Part shown: positions 34,501 through 46,516 of the stretch, in pieces
Layout of the letters: every line of letters starts with the position of its first letter
Position numbering within the stretch: the first letter of the stretch is position 1
Assembly (NCBI GenBank): GCA_036320915.1
Contig: JAXBDG010000002.1
Span: forward strand, 1,922,001-1,986,000
Source of the DNA: Linnemannia elongata
Taxonomy: Eukaryota; Mortierellomycota; Mortierellomycetes; Mortierellales; Mortierellaceae
Direction of reading: 5' to 3'
DNA length: 64,000 nucleotides
The notes under the pieces: model-generated
The model's input: the letters and a program-made list of their open reading frames with translations, nothing else
What the model was told of the DNA's origin: nothing
Database searches by the model: none
Position numbers and translations under genes: made by a program

Positions 34501-35902
34501 TCGATCCACTGCTGTTGGTATAAAACAATCACGGTAGTCGGGCCCGAGGTATTGAGTGCGACATGTAATAAGCAGCTTGGCCTTCCAATGGCCTGTTCGG
34601 TTGAGGAGGTTCGTGGTGTGGAGGTTGACTGTGAGTTGGCACTCATCGTAGCCATCGCATATCAGCAAGAGCTGGCGGTTTTGTTCCAGCTCCTGGATCT
34701 GCATCTCGGAGAACTTGTAAGTCCAGAGTTGTTCGACAATCAAATCTTTTTCTGGACGTTCGAGAGCAGGCAAGTTGATGAAAAGAGGAAACCGACCGCC
34801 AATCTCATAATCGTTCCAGAGTTTGTACTCCAGGTGTCGGATGAATGTCGACTTGCCAGCTCCTGAGTCGCCCAATATCAACATCACTTGATCATCGCCA
34901 ACTAGGAATTCGTGGACCTTGTCTATCAAAGAGAATAGGTTGTTGTATGGTGCCTGCAGATTGGATTTGGCCAATGGCGGAATGTAGACGGCCTGCTTGT
35001 ATTCCTCGAGCCTCTGATTTTTTAATGTGCTTATTGCGTACTCCACTGTAGGAATTTCTCGGACTGGGATGGGAGATAGATATGGCAAGGTGAAGGGAGT
35101 TGATGAATGGGGATTCCACGAAGTTGAATCGCAAAACGAACTGGAGCGGCCAAGGGTGTAATGCTGTATTCCTTGCAACGCGGTCGAATTGCTGGTGGTC
35201 GCAGAAAGTGAGCGACGAGACTTCGCTGGGCGGTCGGGTTGAGGTAGGGTGCGCTTGCCGTTGTTGGTCAGGTCCCCATGGTTTGTTGAAAGAGGATTGG
35301 ACGCGCTAGACTGAGATCGTGAGTGCTCATAAGGCAAACTAGACGACATAGTTGGTCCTGCATCAGGCAAATGTTGCTTTAGATATCTGTTTTAACCTAT
35401 ATCTTTCCACAGAAGAAGCTGAAGATGTTTGTGTTGGGTTGTTTTTATTACCTTGGGACACGTTGTGAGAGTTCGTTGAGCTGGCGGAAGTTGTGTTGGC
35501 GTTGGGAGAGGGTGGCCGCCGGTTAGGTGAGAGTTGGCCTGAGGCAAACGTACAAAGAACATTGCATATTAGTCGTGACTTGAATGGAAGAAGATGTTAT
35601 CAATTGGCATGGGGTTTTGAGCAAGGTTGTTCTTACCACGAGGCCTGAATCAGTGCTGTTTTGAGCCGTCTTTGGAGATGAAGATGGACAAGTGAGTAAG
35701 GAAAGTCGGGTAAATAACAGGTGGGTGTCGATGAGAGAAGGCAGGGTGCGATGAAAGATGAGATGAGATGAGGAGGACGAGGAGAACGAGGATGAGGGAG
35801 CAAGGAGCAAGGATGAGTGTTCACCATCTCTTTCAAGTTGTCGACCTCGCCACGTGGAAAAACGAAGGGTCTGGAACATCGAACGTTGGCTCTGAGATCC
35901 AT
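31510..35902 (-). CDS. NACHT-pentapeptide-WD40 STAND/NLR-like protein
   Basis: The core exon 35376-31510 is open for 1289 codons. Three upstream exons (35902-35825, 35669-35637, 35538-35452) join in phase 0 and give a start at MDLRANVRCSRPF, for about 1354 residues in all. A conservative alternative start is the ATG at 35349. Order: disordered Ser/Thr/Pro N-terminus (about 1-170); NACHT NTPase with Walker A GDSGAGKST near residue 240 and Walker B LLLICDGYDE; a helical region; pentapeptide-like repeats (GSDLQGIRIPRADLSGG); about 13 WD40 repeats (for example GSKDRTLRFWD, SRDKTIRFWE, DDGSVRVWK); and a conserved tail (GLSTTN..LLKQRGAI). Fungal STAND proteins of this build act as signal-sensing switches in incompatibility or defence, with WD40 as sensor and the N-terminus as effector. 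No known effector domain is recognised here. It is the intact partner of the tandem pair. Confidence 0.85.
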
Positions 35903-36445
35903 AACAGCGGAGAGGACAAAGTGCACTCAACGGTTATTCCAGTGCTATCTCCCTCCCTCTTTCGAAGGTTAAAAAATCGACCCCTCATGTCTCTCCCTTT
36001 TGTTCCCTTGTTGATATTCTGCTGCGTTCCTATATCATTCTTGGCTATACTCCTTTTTCTATCCCCTTCCTGTCCTCCTACACCAGCAAAGAGAAGTCGG
36101 CTCAACTCTGCACTGGCAACATCAACCACACGAGAATTCAGAATTCTTCACACGCTGTGAGTACGGTTTTGTAAGGTAAGCGTTGAGCAACAACGGTGGG
36201 AGGGTTTAGTCAGGACGCGATAGAGCTTTAATCTAAGGATGCTCTATTCGGCAGATCTGGTACCTGACAATCCCGCTCCGGTGCCTGAAAAACAACTGTC
36301 TGATGTTAAGGAGCAACGGGCGGACTGACGCGCGAAGATAACCAAGCAAAGGAGCACAATAAGGCCGGACTTTTAGTGAATACTTGTAGGCAGGTTTTTT
36401 TCGCCTATGATCATCCGCGAGTCCTAATTACTTGAAGTCAAGGTA
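35903..36445. other. Intergenic region
   Basis: Promoter side of the minus-strand NACHT-WD40 gene. A T-rich leader-like stretch lies at 35940-36080. No coding sequence is supported. Confidence 0.4.
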
Positions 36446-36485
36446 TCCCTTAGGTTGTCAAGGATGCAAATTTGCATCTTTTTTG
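36446..36485 (+). repeat. Left terminal inverted repeat
   Basis: Outer 15 bp plus inner GCAAATTTGCATCTTTTTT block. It also contains the 16-bp self-palindrome GATGCAAATTTGCATC. Confidence 0.75.
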
Positions 36486-36698
36486 CATTTTTTTTCGCCT
36501 CAACGACGTTTACATGAAAATAGGTTAGGAGAGGGACCCTAGTCATCTAACGAAAACGACGCAGCGTGCTTTTTTACGTAGTGTCGAGTGGTTTAACGGG
36601 TTGTTTCATTACCACTTCTTTGCCCGAAATCGAGCTTTTTTCTTCCCCTATTCTCTCTCTTGACTCAATTGACTTACTCAACTTCGCCCAACCCATTC

Positions 36699-36818
36699 AT
36701 GAACCCTGAGCTTGAGTTCTTTCACTCCTTTGACATTGCGGACGATCAAGTCACCGCCGCTTCCGCCACGGAGGAGACTGATGAGTTAGTCTTCCCATTT
36801 CTTTCAGCTAATCCCTGA
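36699..36818 (+). pseudogene. Orphan first exon inside the inverted-repeat element
   Basis: An ATG frame of 39 codons beginning MNPELEFFHSFDIADD, acidic and with coding-like codon use, reaching a GTTAGT donor at 36785 just before it degrades. It looks like the 5' exon of a gene, plausibly the lost transposase, of which the remainder has been deleted. The family cannot be told from this short piece. Confidence 0.45.
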
Positions 36819-37103
36819 ACATCATCATCCTTATCAACATCCCAAACTATTATATTGTGTTGCATATTGCACAATTTGTATAATTAAGACTCGTCATGGC
36901 TTTGCAAGCTGCCATAGCAATTGACGGTCGATCCAGTAATAAGCAGGCCCTAGCCGACCCACACACATGATCCTAATGGATCTGAAGAGTAAAACAGAAA
37001 AAAACCAAAGGCCCTAGACCCAGTATTTGATTCCCGGCGCCCCACAAAAAATCCATCCCTTTTCTGATTGTTGACATATGGTGGTACATGGAAGTAGTAC
37101 GCA

Positions 37104-37153
37104 AAAAAAAAAAAGATGCAAATTTGCAGAAATTTTTGTGACAACCGAAGGGA
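37104..37153 (-). repeat. Right terminal inverted repeat
   Basis: The reverse complement matches the left end in the outer 15 bp (one mismatch) and the inner block, with about 7 extra bases between the two blocks. Confidence 0.75.
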
Positions 37154-37969
37154 TAAAGATGGAGTAGTCATAGAACAATAGAAGAACGCGATAAAAGATA
37201 TGTGGTACCATGCGAGATCCTCTTTACCTCCAATTGAGCTTTCCAGACGCCATGGTCGCCATCACTATTCGTCTATTTAATCGATGAACGAATGCAGGGT
37301 CTCACCAAAGAAGGCGACAAAAAACGGCGTAATTTAAAAAACTTTGTTCCTTCACCTGACACGACGATTAGTGATCAGTTCACTGTACTTTCAGGAACAA
37401 TCATCGCTCCCTCCTGTGAATCATGCAAAAAAAAAGCACTAGAAAAGAATTCCCTCGATTGCCCAATAAGGTACCCATCCTCTTCTCCTGGTACCCTTTG
37501 CTGCACCTCTACACGATTTTAATTCAATTTACAGACTGAGATGCATCGGAAAACGAAATGGGAAGGACCAAAGGTCCAGAGGTTTTCAAGCTCTCTTCTT
37601 TGTTCCCCATGTTGTACTCATTGTACCAGGAAGGGACATCTTCTTTGTGAGCGAGTTCTAAACCCGGAGAACTTCGCTTCCTCTTTTTCTTGTCACACCT
37701 ATGCTCTGCAGGCACCCAATCGTTTTTGATTCGGGCGTCAAACGGAACATTTTTTGTCCCTGGTAAACCACAAACTGGAGGATGTGACGGGTGTGTGGTA
37801 CTTGCGAGTACCCTGTAGGTAGGTAGGTGTGTGGATGTTCAAGGAGGGGATATACAGGAAGGGGCTTGACGAATATGTTCTAATGGCTTAACGATAGAAA
37901 AGTTGAGGTGAAATGTGTAGTATGGCCAAGGCACGGTCTCGTTATGACGCCGTGGAAACGAAAGTAACA

Positions 37970-37994
37970 GGGGGGGGGGGGGGGGGGGGGGGGG
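37970..37994. repeat. Poly-G run, 25 nt
   Basis: Uninterrupted G on the plus strand; a potential G-quadruplex or sequencing-length artefact. Confidence 0.85.
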
Positions 37995-38815
37995 AAGAAC
38001 TCAGGGCAGACAACATTGGAAAGCAGATAAAGGAAATAGGCCTATCACTCGATCAATTTTGAACTGATACTCAGGATAACACCAACGAAAGGAAAAATAT
38101 AATGAAAGCATAGCATGCATCCCTCTTCGCCTTTCTTGCATCTCTCAAAAACTCCTCGGAGACTTTTTCATCATGCAATGGTTGACTTCGTTGTTTGTAG
38201 AAAAGGGATTGTTGTCCAATGGCCAGCCACCTGCCAGTCTAACTCCAAAATAAGGCGTTCCTTTTGTTCTTCCTTACCTTGATACAAATCAATCAGGGTT
38301 TTGTTTCTCGGACTAGACTGGGCTGTAGGAGTGAAGGCAATTCTGTGATGCTATGGCGCTTTCTCCGGGCGTTAATGGCTTGGTAGAATGAATAAAGACA
38401 AAAGAGGGAGGGCGTGAGTTATTATTTCCTTTTGTGAGTTAAGCTGCGGGTGGCGGAAACAATGGAGCTCATTCAAGTTGCGAAAACGAGGCGAAGAGCT
38501 AGGAGGGTCTTTATGCGGAAAGTGGTAATACCACCAAAGTAGTATTAGAATACTGCGGGGGTTACAGCCATAGTTTTTTTTTGTTTGAACATACCACTGC
38601 ATCTCCAGGAGGAGGAGGAGGGCTGCTGTAGTTTTTACGCCACAATTTCGTTTGTCGCTACTTTTAGTATTTTGGTAGAGCTGTTCATGCTCGTGTTGGT
38701 TTTTGTTCATAGACTATCTCCTCGTGGGAGAGCGCTACCAGAATAGCAAAGACAAAATAGGGTGAGCGAGCAAGAAAAGACGATATGTGCGTGAGATACG
38801 AAGTGGAAGTGACGA

Positions 38816-38836
38816 GGGGGGGGGGGGGGGGGGGGG
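38816..38836. repeat. Poly-G run, 21 nt
   Basis: Uninterrupted G on the plus strand, second of three such runs in this gene-poor region. Confidence 0.85.
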
Positions 38837-40017
38837 AGGTACCCTGAGGGTTTGCTTGATTGAAAAGGAAGATTCTGACATTTCTGCGCATGATGACTCT
38901 TTGACTCTTGAGCACTTTTTTCTACTTGCATTTGGCACGCGCTACAATCCTCTCCCCTGCAAAAATCATGGAGCGGCGGGTTTGATACCGCAAAGGTCTA
39001 CCGTCTTGTCTCTCATCCCCTCCCCCACATTCAACGAAACTGCTGGCCCTGCTCTGACAAATAAAGCGCACCATTGAGTGAACGAGTGTGAAGAGACAGG
39101 GCAAAATAGAAGCCTTCTTCGTGTTCCATGGATCCCCTTTCCTCCCTCTGCCCTCCAGTAATCCTGTACTCCATTTGGCCACAATCGCACATTTATTTGT
39201 TTAGTTTGTCTTATCCACCTTGACTTGTTTTGCTCTCCGTGTTACGAACACACAGTCGACTTGTCTGCCGACTGATGCATTTGAGGGAAAGCTCGTAGGA
39301 AAGAAAGAGAAAGAGGAAGAAAAAGAGATTTTACGGAAGGGCTGAATTGTGCATGGACATAGAAAACAAGAGAGGGAACCTGTACGACACTCGTGAGATG
39401 AGACCCAAAAGATGTTGATGTTCATCAGTTTGGAAAGTTCGGAAGGTCGCCTAGTTGTGGTTTACCTATCCCTTGTTTCTCACAGTTTTGCATGGGAGCA
39501 GTTCTACGGATACATCGATCGAACGCTGGTCCTTGGCAACAATAATAGTCGCTTCCTATCATGACAAACCTCTGGCTCTGGAGTGAAGATAAGACAGGGA
39601 GAGATATGTTTGAAGAAGGAAGAGAGGCTGTGAGGTATGAAGGCACGCAGTTTTCACTTTGATATCATGGATGGAGGCGAGGCAAGGTGAAAATATAGCA
39701 TTTTTGAACGAGCATGAGGTGCACGGCATATGAGCATGCAAACGCACACACGGGTCGGCCATAGATCCGTTTCAATAAATCAAGCAATATACCATCGAAA
39801 CAAAAAAAACGCTCTCTATTTTTTTTTTTTTTTTTTTTTAATAAATAACATATCTATCTCTTGTTCGGTCCATACTTCCTCCAGGGTTCAATCTTCCACG
39901 CCGGAGAAAAAAAAATAAAAGGATGTTATGGTAGAGTGACTGAATCTTGCAAGGCGCTCTCTTCTCCCCCTTCGCCCAATTTTGCTTTCATGGGTCATGA
40001 AAATGACGGAGGGGCGC

Positions 40018-40021
<4 letters not shown>

Positions 40022-40063
<42 letters not shown>
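40022..40063. repeat. Poly-T run, 42 nt
   Basis: Uninterrupted T; a shorter T run lies at 39819-39839. Confidence 0.85.
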
Positions 40064-42025
40064 CGCTGTTTATTTGCATACCATTTTCACAAGTCAACTA
40101 TTATAGGACAATAAGACAATAGGACAAATGGAACATAGGGACGACAGCCAGTGTGTTTTTCCAATGGAACAAGATAAGGGATGCCGGAGTTGTAGAACGA
40201 GGACGCTAGGGTGCACAAGTCGAAGGAAGGGACGAAAGGGGGCGGTGTTGCAAGCATTGAGTGGCGTCTTGTCGATTTTTAGGCACTCCTCGGGCTGTGG
40301 TAGTGGAGGGATGGGAGCGGCGCCAAGGAGGGGAACAATTGGAGGAGTATGATTTCAAATTTGGAGTAATAGAGGATGAGGAGAAAGGAGCAAATTGCAG
40401 TGTGAGAGGAAGTACGCGAGAGAGGGCTGTTGGAGATATGGGATGGATTACAGTGGCTCGTTCATCAATGATCCATCAACGGAGTGAGGTGCTCCTTTTA
40501 TCCAGAAGAGAATGAGGCCAAGAGGGATGAGGATGGAACATCGATCTGTAATGACCCGACCAAATCCATAATACAAGGCGATAGATTACTCAATATTCGA
40601 TGTTCGAGGTGGATGGGGTAAAGAACTATAAGCTCAGCCTTTTGTTCTATTCATATGTTGCGTTGGATGGTTTTGCTTGTTGATAATGGGCAAAGACAAA
40701 ACAAGGATGGAGAGAGAGAAAGAATAAAAACGTTTAAAAAGTATAGGGGACAGGGTTTGATTTTTCTCTTCTTTCTTCTCTTCTCTTCATTTTATTTTCT
40801 TGCCTTCACTCGACTACACTCAATAGTCTCCAGCACACTCACATCCTTCATTCGACATACATCTCTTGTCGCCATTAACTTCCTTCATTGTTACCGTGAC
40901 CTACTGTTGCAACCTTACTTCCTCTCGTACATCTTTCGCATCTCTCTGTCCTCACACCCCTACCTCACTCCAACCCGCTCTTACTCAGTCACTTTCACTC
41001 TCTTTCGCCACCAGTAACAAGGATCATGTAAGTTATCCATTTGTCTTCTCTCCCCTACCTATCCTTCCCAAATGAAGATCCCCCTACTCTATGCACGCAT
41101 ACACACGATCTTCTTCGTCTCTTTCTTTCCCATTCTATCTCTTCCTTCCATCTCCCTGGGTTGATTCTCGTCTTGTTACCCGGATCTCACCCATAGTGGT
41201 CTAGACACAACAACAACAACACCATGTCTCCTTTTCTTTTCATTTCTTATACGATGACCAATGGTTATCGAGCCTTCTCTGCACGCCCTCACCTTTTCTG
41301 CTTGCCGCTCTGCAAGTCAAGTGAATTCCCCCTTAACTATCTTTTGCTCCTTCTCCCCTTCCCCTGGCTTGCCACATCATACATCATACATCAGTCTCCT
41401 ATTATCTTTCTTACCGAGGATCGCAACCAAAAAAATGAGTGAGATAAAAAAAATTAAGCTACTTTTTAGTGTTAGTCAATCATCACTGGAGCTCCTTTTT
41501 TCTGAGCTTGATTTTGAATCTTTCTTGAGGGATACTTTCTTTTTCTTCCTTTTGTTTGTGGTCAGGTACACTTTTCTTTCCGTGAACCACAAGTTGCCTC
41601 TTACACCATTGATGGCATCCTTTCTTCAAACACTTGTCGTCTTTCGCATATCCTCGTCACCACTGCCATTCACATTCTTCAACCACACATAATCCCTGCC
41701 ACTCGCTACAACTGTATCTTGGTATCTCAAAGGAGGAGGAGGATGGCTACATGTGAATATCAACGAGTGGGCAAAGAACGGATAAAGACTGAATGCGGGC
41801 TAGTAGACTATCCCTTCTTCTCTGTTCCACCCCATACCCCAAAGGGAATAAGAATAGTAGTCCAGGAAAGGATAGCAATTAAGGATGGGTCATTCTCTTA
41901 TTTGTGTCTCCTTGCGCATGTTGTTGCTCAGATTTATTCATTTGCGCCGTTGGATCAAGCCCCCATGTGCGGATGGATTCGTCCCTGCTTGGCTCGTTTT
42001 TCTTTCTTTCTTTCTTTCTTTCTTT

Positions 42026-42028
<3 letters not shown>

Positions 42029-42063
<35 letters not shown>
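42029..42063. repeat. Poly-T run, about 35 nt, preceded by (TTTC)n
   Basis: A TTTC microsatellite (about 42001-42026) merges into a T run. Confidence 0.85.
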
Positions 42064-42065
<2 letters not shown>

Positions 42066-44357
42066 TTTCTTTTTTTGGCGGATGCCATGATCAGGCTGAG
42101 CTCTTCTTTTATTTTCTTTTCTTGCACCCCTTTCTCTCCTGTTCTCTCTTATTTGGATTGCTTGCATGCATGGGCAAACAAAAGGAAAAGAAAAAGGACG
42201 CTAAAACAATCAACACTCATGCATAAGGTCCATAACCACCCTTCCATCGAAACCGACAACAAACACCTTTCTCGGATCGATAACAGACCGGCAAACACTC
42301 CTTGTCTTTTCCCTCCAATTGTCTATGCCTTTCGTCGCCTCCTTCTTTCGCATCTCATCCCCTATTTTCCTTTCCTTTTCTCTCCAAAGAGTCATCATAT
42401 CTTGTCCATGGGTGTTGCTTGTTTGCCTGCATGCGACATGTTCGTTATATCTCCCATCTTTCCTTTACTCTTACTATGTATTGCTACTCCGTGTTTTCAT
42501 ATATTTTGGGGGCAACTGGATCTTCTACCTTCACAATAGGTTGCCTTCCCTCCCTCTCCTATTTTATTTTTTTATTTTTTTATTTTTTTATTTTTTTTTT
42601 AATTTTTTTTTTGAGTATGGATGCATGGTGTGGTGTGGAAAACAACTTTGTATGGTTGTTTTCGGAGAAAAGATGATTAGCAACCTGTTACTGCTGTACT
42701 GCTCCATGGTCACTACCCCCCAATATCTCCTGTCGGCTTGGATCCAAGTCGGAGAAAAAAACAACCAACAAGCTCAATACTGATATAAAAACTAATCCGT
42801 CAACTGCAATGCCTCTTTCCCTTCTTTCTTTTTGTTATATCGTTCAGCCCTTTTCTACCGTACTTCTTGAATCCCAGATTGGCGGACCTTCTATTTCGCA
42901 CAGGCTAGGAAGACACACATCCCAGAAAAAGGTAAACTCAAAAAACACACAACGTGTCCGTCTCCTCTCAATCCATTCCTTACATGCTCACTTTTCTGTA
43001 CCCTCATCCACCACTTCCGATACATGTGCCTTCGTACCCAATCGTCATATCTCTTTCTGGACAGAGTCCGACCATCCTTTACCTGACCTTACCGACAAAC
43101 CCAAAAATACTTGACCCCTGCACACTCTCCTTCTCGCATACCTTGCACCATGCATCAACATCCGCTCTTCCTCTGCATCTCTCTTTGCTATTTTCTTCCT
43201 TATTATTTGGGAAGGGAGGCCTATCTGACTAGCCCGTATTCCATAACCACAAACGACAGCTAGTCGTTGGCGTTGACTCATTCGTCCTTCAAGTTCGAGG
43301 CAATGGGTGAAGAGTAAAGAGGGATGCGCAATTAGGGTGTGTTTACTTTGGGCTGGGTCTCTTTGTTATGTTTTTGTCGTTTGTTGTTGTTGTGAACTAA
43401 GAACAAATATTCTCCTTAATGGACCCTGGAAATGCGCACCGACCTTGCTTGGTCTTTCTTTTATTCATAATCTTCCGTTCATGAGCTGGGCTTATGTATG
43501 TGTTGTGTTTATAACCTGCAATATCGACTCAAAGGACGAGTTGCATCATTTCATTCAAGGAAGCAACGAGATTGGGCAGGAAACAGGCGAAGAAGAGAGG
43601 ATGACGAGCAAAGTGGAAGTTGTTGTGCAGTTGGACAAACATATCGAGATCCTTGTCATTTCTCCTTGATTAATGTCGCGCTTTCTTTCCTTCTTTTGTT
43701 CAATTGAGTGTCCATCTGCCCACTGATTGCACCATCGCCAGTGGCAAACGTGAACAAATAACAGATCCTCTTTCCTTCACTCAGAAAGAAAGAAGGAAAG
43801 AAGGGGTTTCAAGTGGAACAGGGAATAATAGGCTGGCGTGGACATCGAGGGAGGCAGGTTGGGTTGAGTGGAAGACTTTGAAGCCAAAGTAGAGGGAGAC
43901 CGCAACAAGAGGGATTCCTCCCGTTCCTTTTTCTTCACGGATATGTGGCAAACACTTCTAGAACAGGTCTACAAACTAGTGATATTTTCTCGGTGTTCTT
44001 TTTTTCGTATCTGTTGGTTGTCCAGCATCATTGTAAAGTACATTGTGGTACCAATGGATGTCAAGAGATGGATAGACCCTCTTGCCTTCACTCGACATTA
44101 GGACTTAAGGTTCTGTCCTTCTTTGTCTTTTCTTGAACCCACTGTTCACATTGGTGTTGGTCATGTGGCAACAGGAGAGGAAAGGTGCTTTCACTTAGTA
44201 TTGTACGCCCACATGCAACTCTTTGAATTCTTTCCTTAGTTTTGTGTTTGGCCAACTCGGTATTTGTCTGACGAATGTAGTCCATAAACCACAACTGCAG
44301 CAGCGGCAACAAAACAACAAAGTAGAAGAGGATGGGGAAACAAGCAATCAAGCAAGG

Positions 44358-44360
<3 letters not shown>

Positions 44361-44389
<29 letters not shown>
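44361..44389. repeat. Poly-T run, 29 nt
   Basis: Uninterrupted T, about 90 bp left of the third poly-G run. Confidence 0.85.
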
Positions 44390-44477
44390 GATAGGAGTAC
44401 AAAACTATGGTATCGACATGGGTAAAAATGCCATCGAACAGAGATCGGATCGATATGAGACGCTGTTCGGTTAAGAA

Positions 44478-44495
44478 GGGGGGGGGGGGGGGGGG
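44478..44495. repeat. Poly-G run, 18 nt
   Basis: Uninterrupted G on the plus strand, third of three. Confidence 0.85.
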
Positions 44496-46516
44496 ACCAA
44501 AACTCCTCTTTTTGGTCTCCCCTTCCTCTTCTCTTCTCCCTCCCCTGCTTTCGCCTGGATATGGTCAGCTTTTCTCTTACTTTGTGCCTGGCTTTCTTTA
44601 CCCCTTGTCCCACGTCTTTTTCCTTGGTATTATTTTACCGAGGGTAAAAACGTCTTTTACAAGCAGAGAGGGTTAGGAAAAGGGAGGGGAATAAAAAGGA
44701 GAAGGAGGGAATTGTTACAAGACAAGAAAAGAGACAACAAGGAGAGGTAAGAGGGTGAGGAGAAGACCCATGGGACAGTTGGGTAGTAAAGGTTTGAGAG
44801 ATGGGCGTGCGGGTATTTTTTTGAGTTGAGTTGAGTTTCCTTTGTTGTTTGTTTTGGCAGACCGCAGCCTGCCCTTTTTTACTTCTTGTCTTTCTGTATG
44901 TCTGACTGTGTATGCTTTGAACCATAAACACCCACATACACGATCGATCCCTTCTCATCCCCGACCACCCGTTGGGAAAAGAGAAGGAAGGAAGCAACTT
45001 CAATGTCAACAACGGGCGACGGGCATAAACAACAACACGCAAGCGACATGGTATCAACGGCAGTTGTACTTATTTTTCTGTTGCAAAAGGGAATTGTTAG
45101 AGCAGCAACGACCTCCTACCAACAACAATTCTCCTTCCCTCTTACCCTCTCACCATTTCCCCTCTCTTTTGAATACCATTTTTTTTAAGTGAGCAACAAC
45201 TCAACCCAACCCAAGCAAGAAAAAGCGGCATGCACACACCCTTCCATTCGATCCTTCTAAACAAGTCATCGCACTAAACCCAGCAGGGACTACTTCTTTA
45301 CACTCACTCAAGCCAAACAAACAACAACAATGCAACTCATACATCGATTGTCAACAAACGACAGTAACAACAACAATATGCCTGCCTGATACATACACAC
45401 AGACACTCATAACTGATACTGATATGAATCATGTCCTTATTTGTCTCTCACTCCTGCCATCATTGCATCGCACCTTTTTTGTCCAATTCCCTCTCTCCTC
45501 TTTTCTTCTTTTCTTTACCCTCTTTCCTTTCCCTTCTTTCCCTTCTTTCCCCTCTTTCCTTCCTTTCTGCTTTCCCCCTCTCCCTTTCCCTCCTCTCCTA
45601 ATCTTCAGCCAACCGACCTAATAGTTCTCTCGGTCACTCCTTCGACAACGAATAATCAATCGATCAAGCAAGCAAGGACATATACCGGATCATCGTCTTC
45701 TCCTCCCTTCTCTCACTCAGCCCTGCCGCTCTCAGAAACGCATTTATCCACACATCCATTCCCTCTCCATTTGGACCAAGCCAGGATCATCAATTCACCG
45801 TCCGTACCTTTTCACAAGGTAAAAAGAGCAGTCAACAGCCAGTCATGACAGGATGTTACCAGGAGAGGGTACAGCCCACCCCCAGCCTATCTTTAAAACC
45901 CTCCTATTTTTCTATTCCCGGGTTTGCCTCGCATCGTGGACAGGGACAAGGAACAATGAGTAGGGGCAAGAAACAGGAAAGACAGGAACAAACATGGGAT
46001 AGACATAGGAGCAAGGAAAGGGAAACAGGAAGGACCCTGGTGGTCTTCTTGAGGTTCCATGGTGACAAAGGGATTACATCAAGTCCCTCCCTCCCCCCAG
46101 TACAAAGTACACAGACGCTGTCAGGCACCCTCAGGATTAAATCATTTTAAAAACGGAGGTATGCGGTTTAACTCACCCTGCTCTTCTTTCTTTATTTTTA
46201 CGTTTCGTCAATAACAGCACGCACGTTAGCATTCTCCTCTTGAACTTGCACCTGCACACACATACACTCCCTCTCTCACGCTCTGTTTCTCGGGCCGGCC
46301 GTCTCTATATCTGTCTCTGTCTCTGTCTCCCTCGCGGTCTCTGTCGCTTCACATCTGTCTCAGGCATCGGACTAGCCCACCTTTTTTATTCCCTCAACTG
46401 CTCACTCAGTACACCCGGCAACCAACAGCAACCACCGCAACAGCAAGCGAGCAACCAACACCAAAACCAACACCACCAACGAAACAACAACAAACAACAC
46501 ATCAAACAAACAGGGA

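Larger units (their letters stand above)
36446..37153. mobile_element. 708-bp non-autonomous TA-insertion DNA transposon
   Basis: The left end TCCCTTAGGTTGTCA (36446-36460) matches the inverted right end TCCCTTCGGTTGTCA (complement of 37139-37153) with one mismatch. An inner block TGCAAATTTGCATCTTTTTT is also inverted at the two ends. TA dinucleotides flank both sides (36444-36445 and 37154-37155), as expected for Tc1/mariner- or pogo-type insertion. The inside carries no transposase domain, only a promoter-like stretch and a short first exon, so this is probably an internally deleted copy. Confidence 0.78.
37154..46516. other. About 9.4 kb gene-poor region rich in homopolymers
   Basis: No credible protein gene; the many short frames translate to Phe/Ser/Leu/Lys-rich low-complexity peptides. 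Several good plus-strand donors occur (GTAAGT at 41030, GTAAAC near 42931, GTAAAA near 45821), along with CA-rich stretches of the type seen before fungal start codons. Part of the right half may therefore be a long, spliced 5' leader of the LRR gene at 46517. Two small Cys-containing frames at 37292-37522 and 37541-37729 are not convincing. Confidence 0.5.

Noticed and set aside
37292..37729. Two adjacent Cys-containing frames that vaguely resemble a Zn-cluster
   Set aside because: Cys spacing fits no known zinc domain, no clean splice joins them, and both end early.
38960..39010. Weak B-box-like sequence GGGTTTGATACC
   Set aside because: No A box at the right distance and no cloverleaf.
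41224..42783. Several overlapping plus-strand frames of 70-210 codons
   Set aside because: All translate T-rich sequence into Phe/Leu/Ser and run through poly-T tracts.
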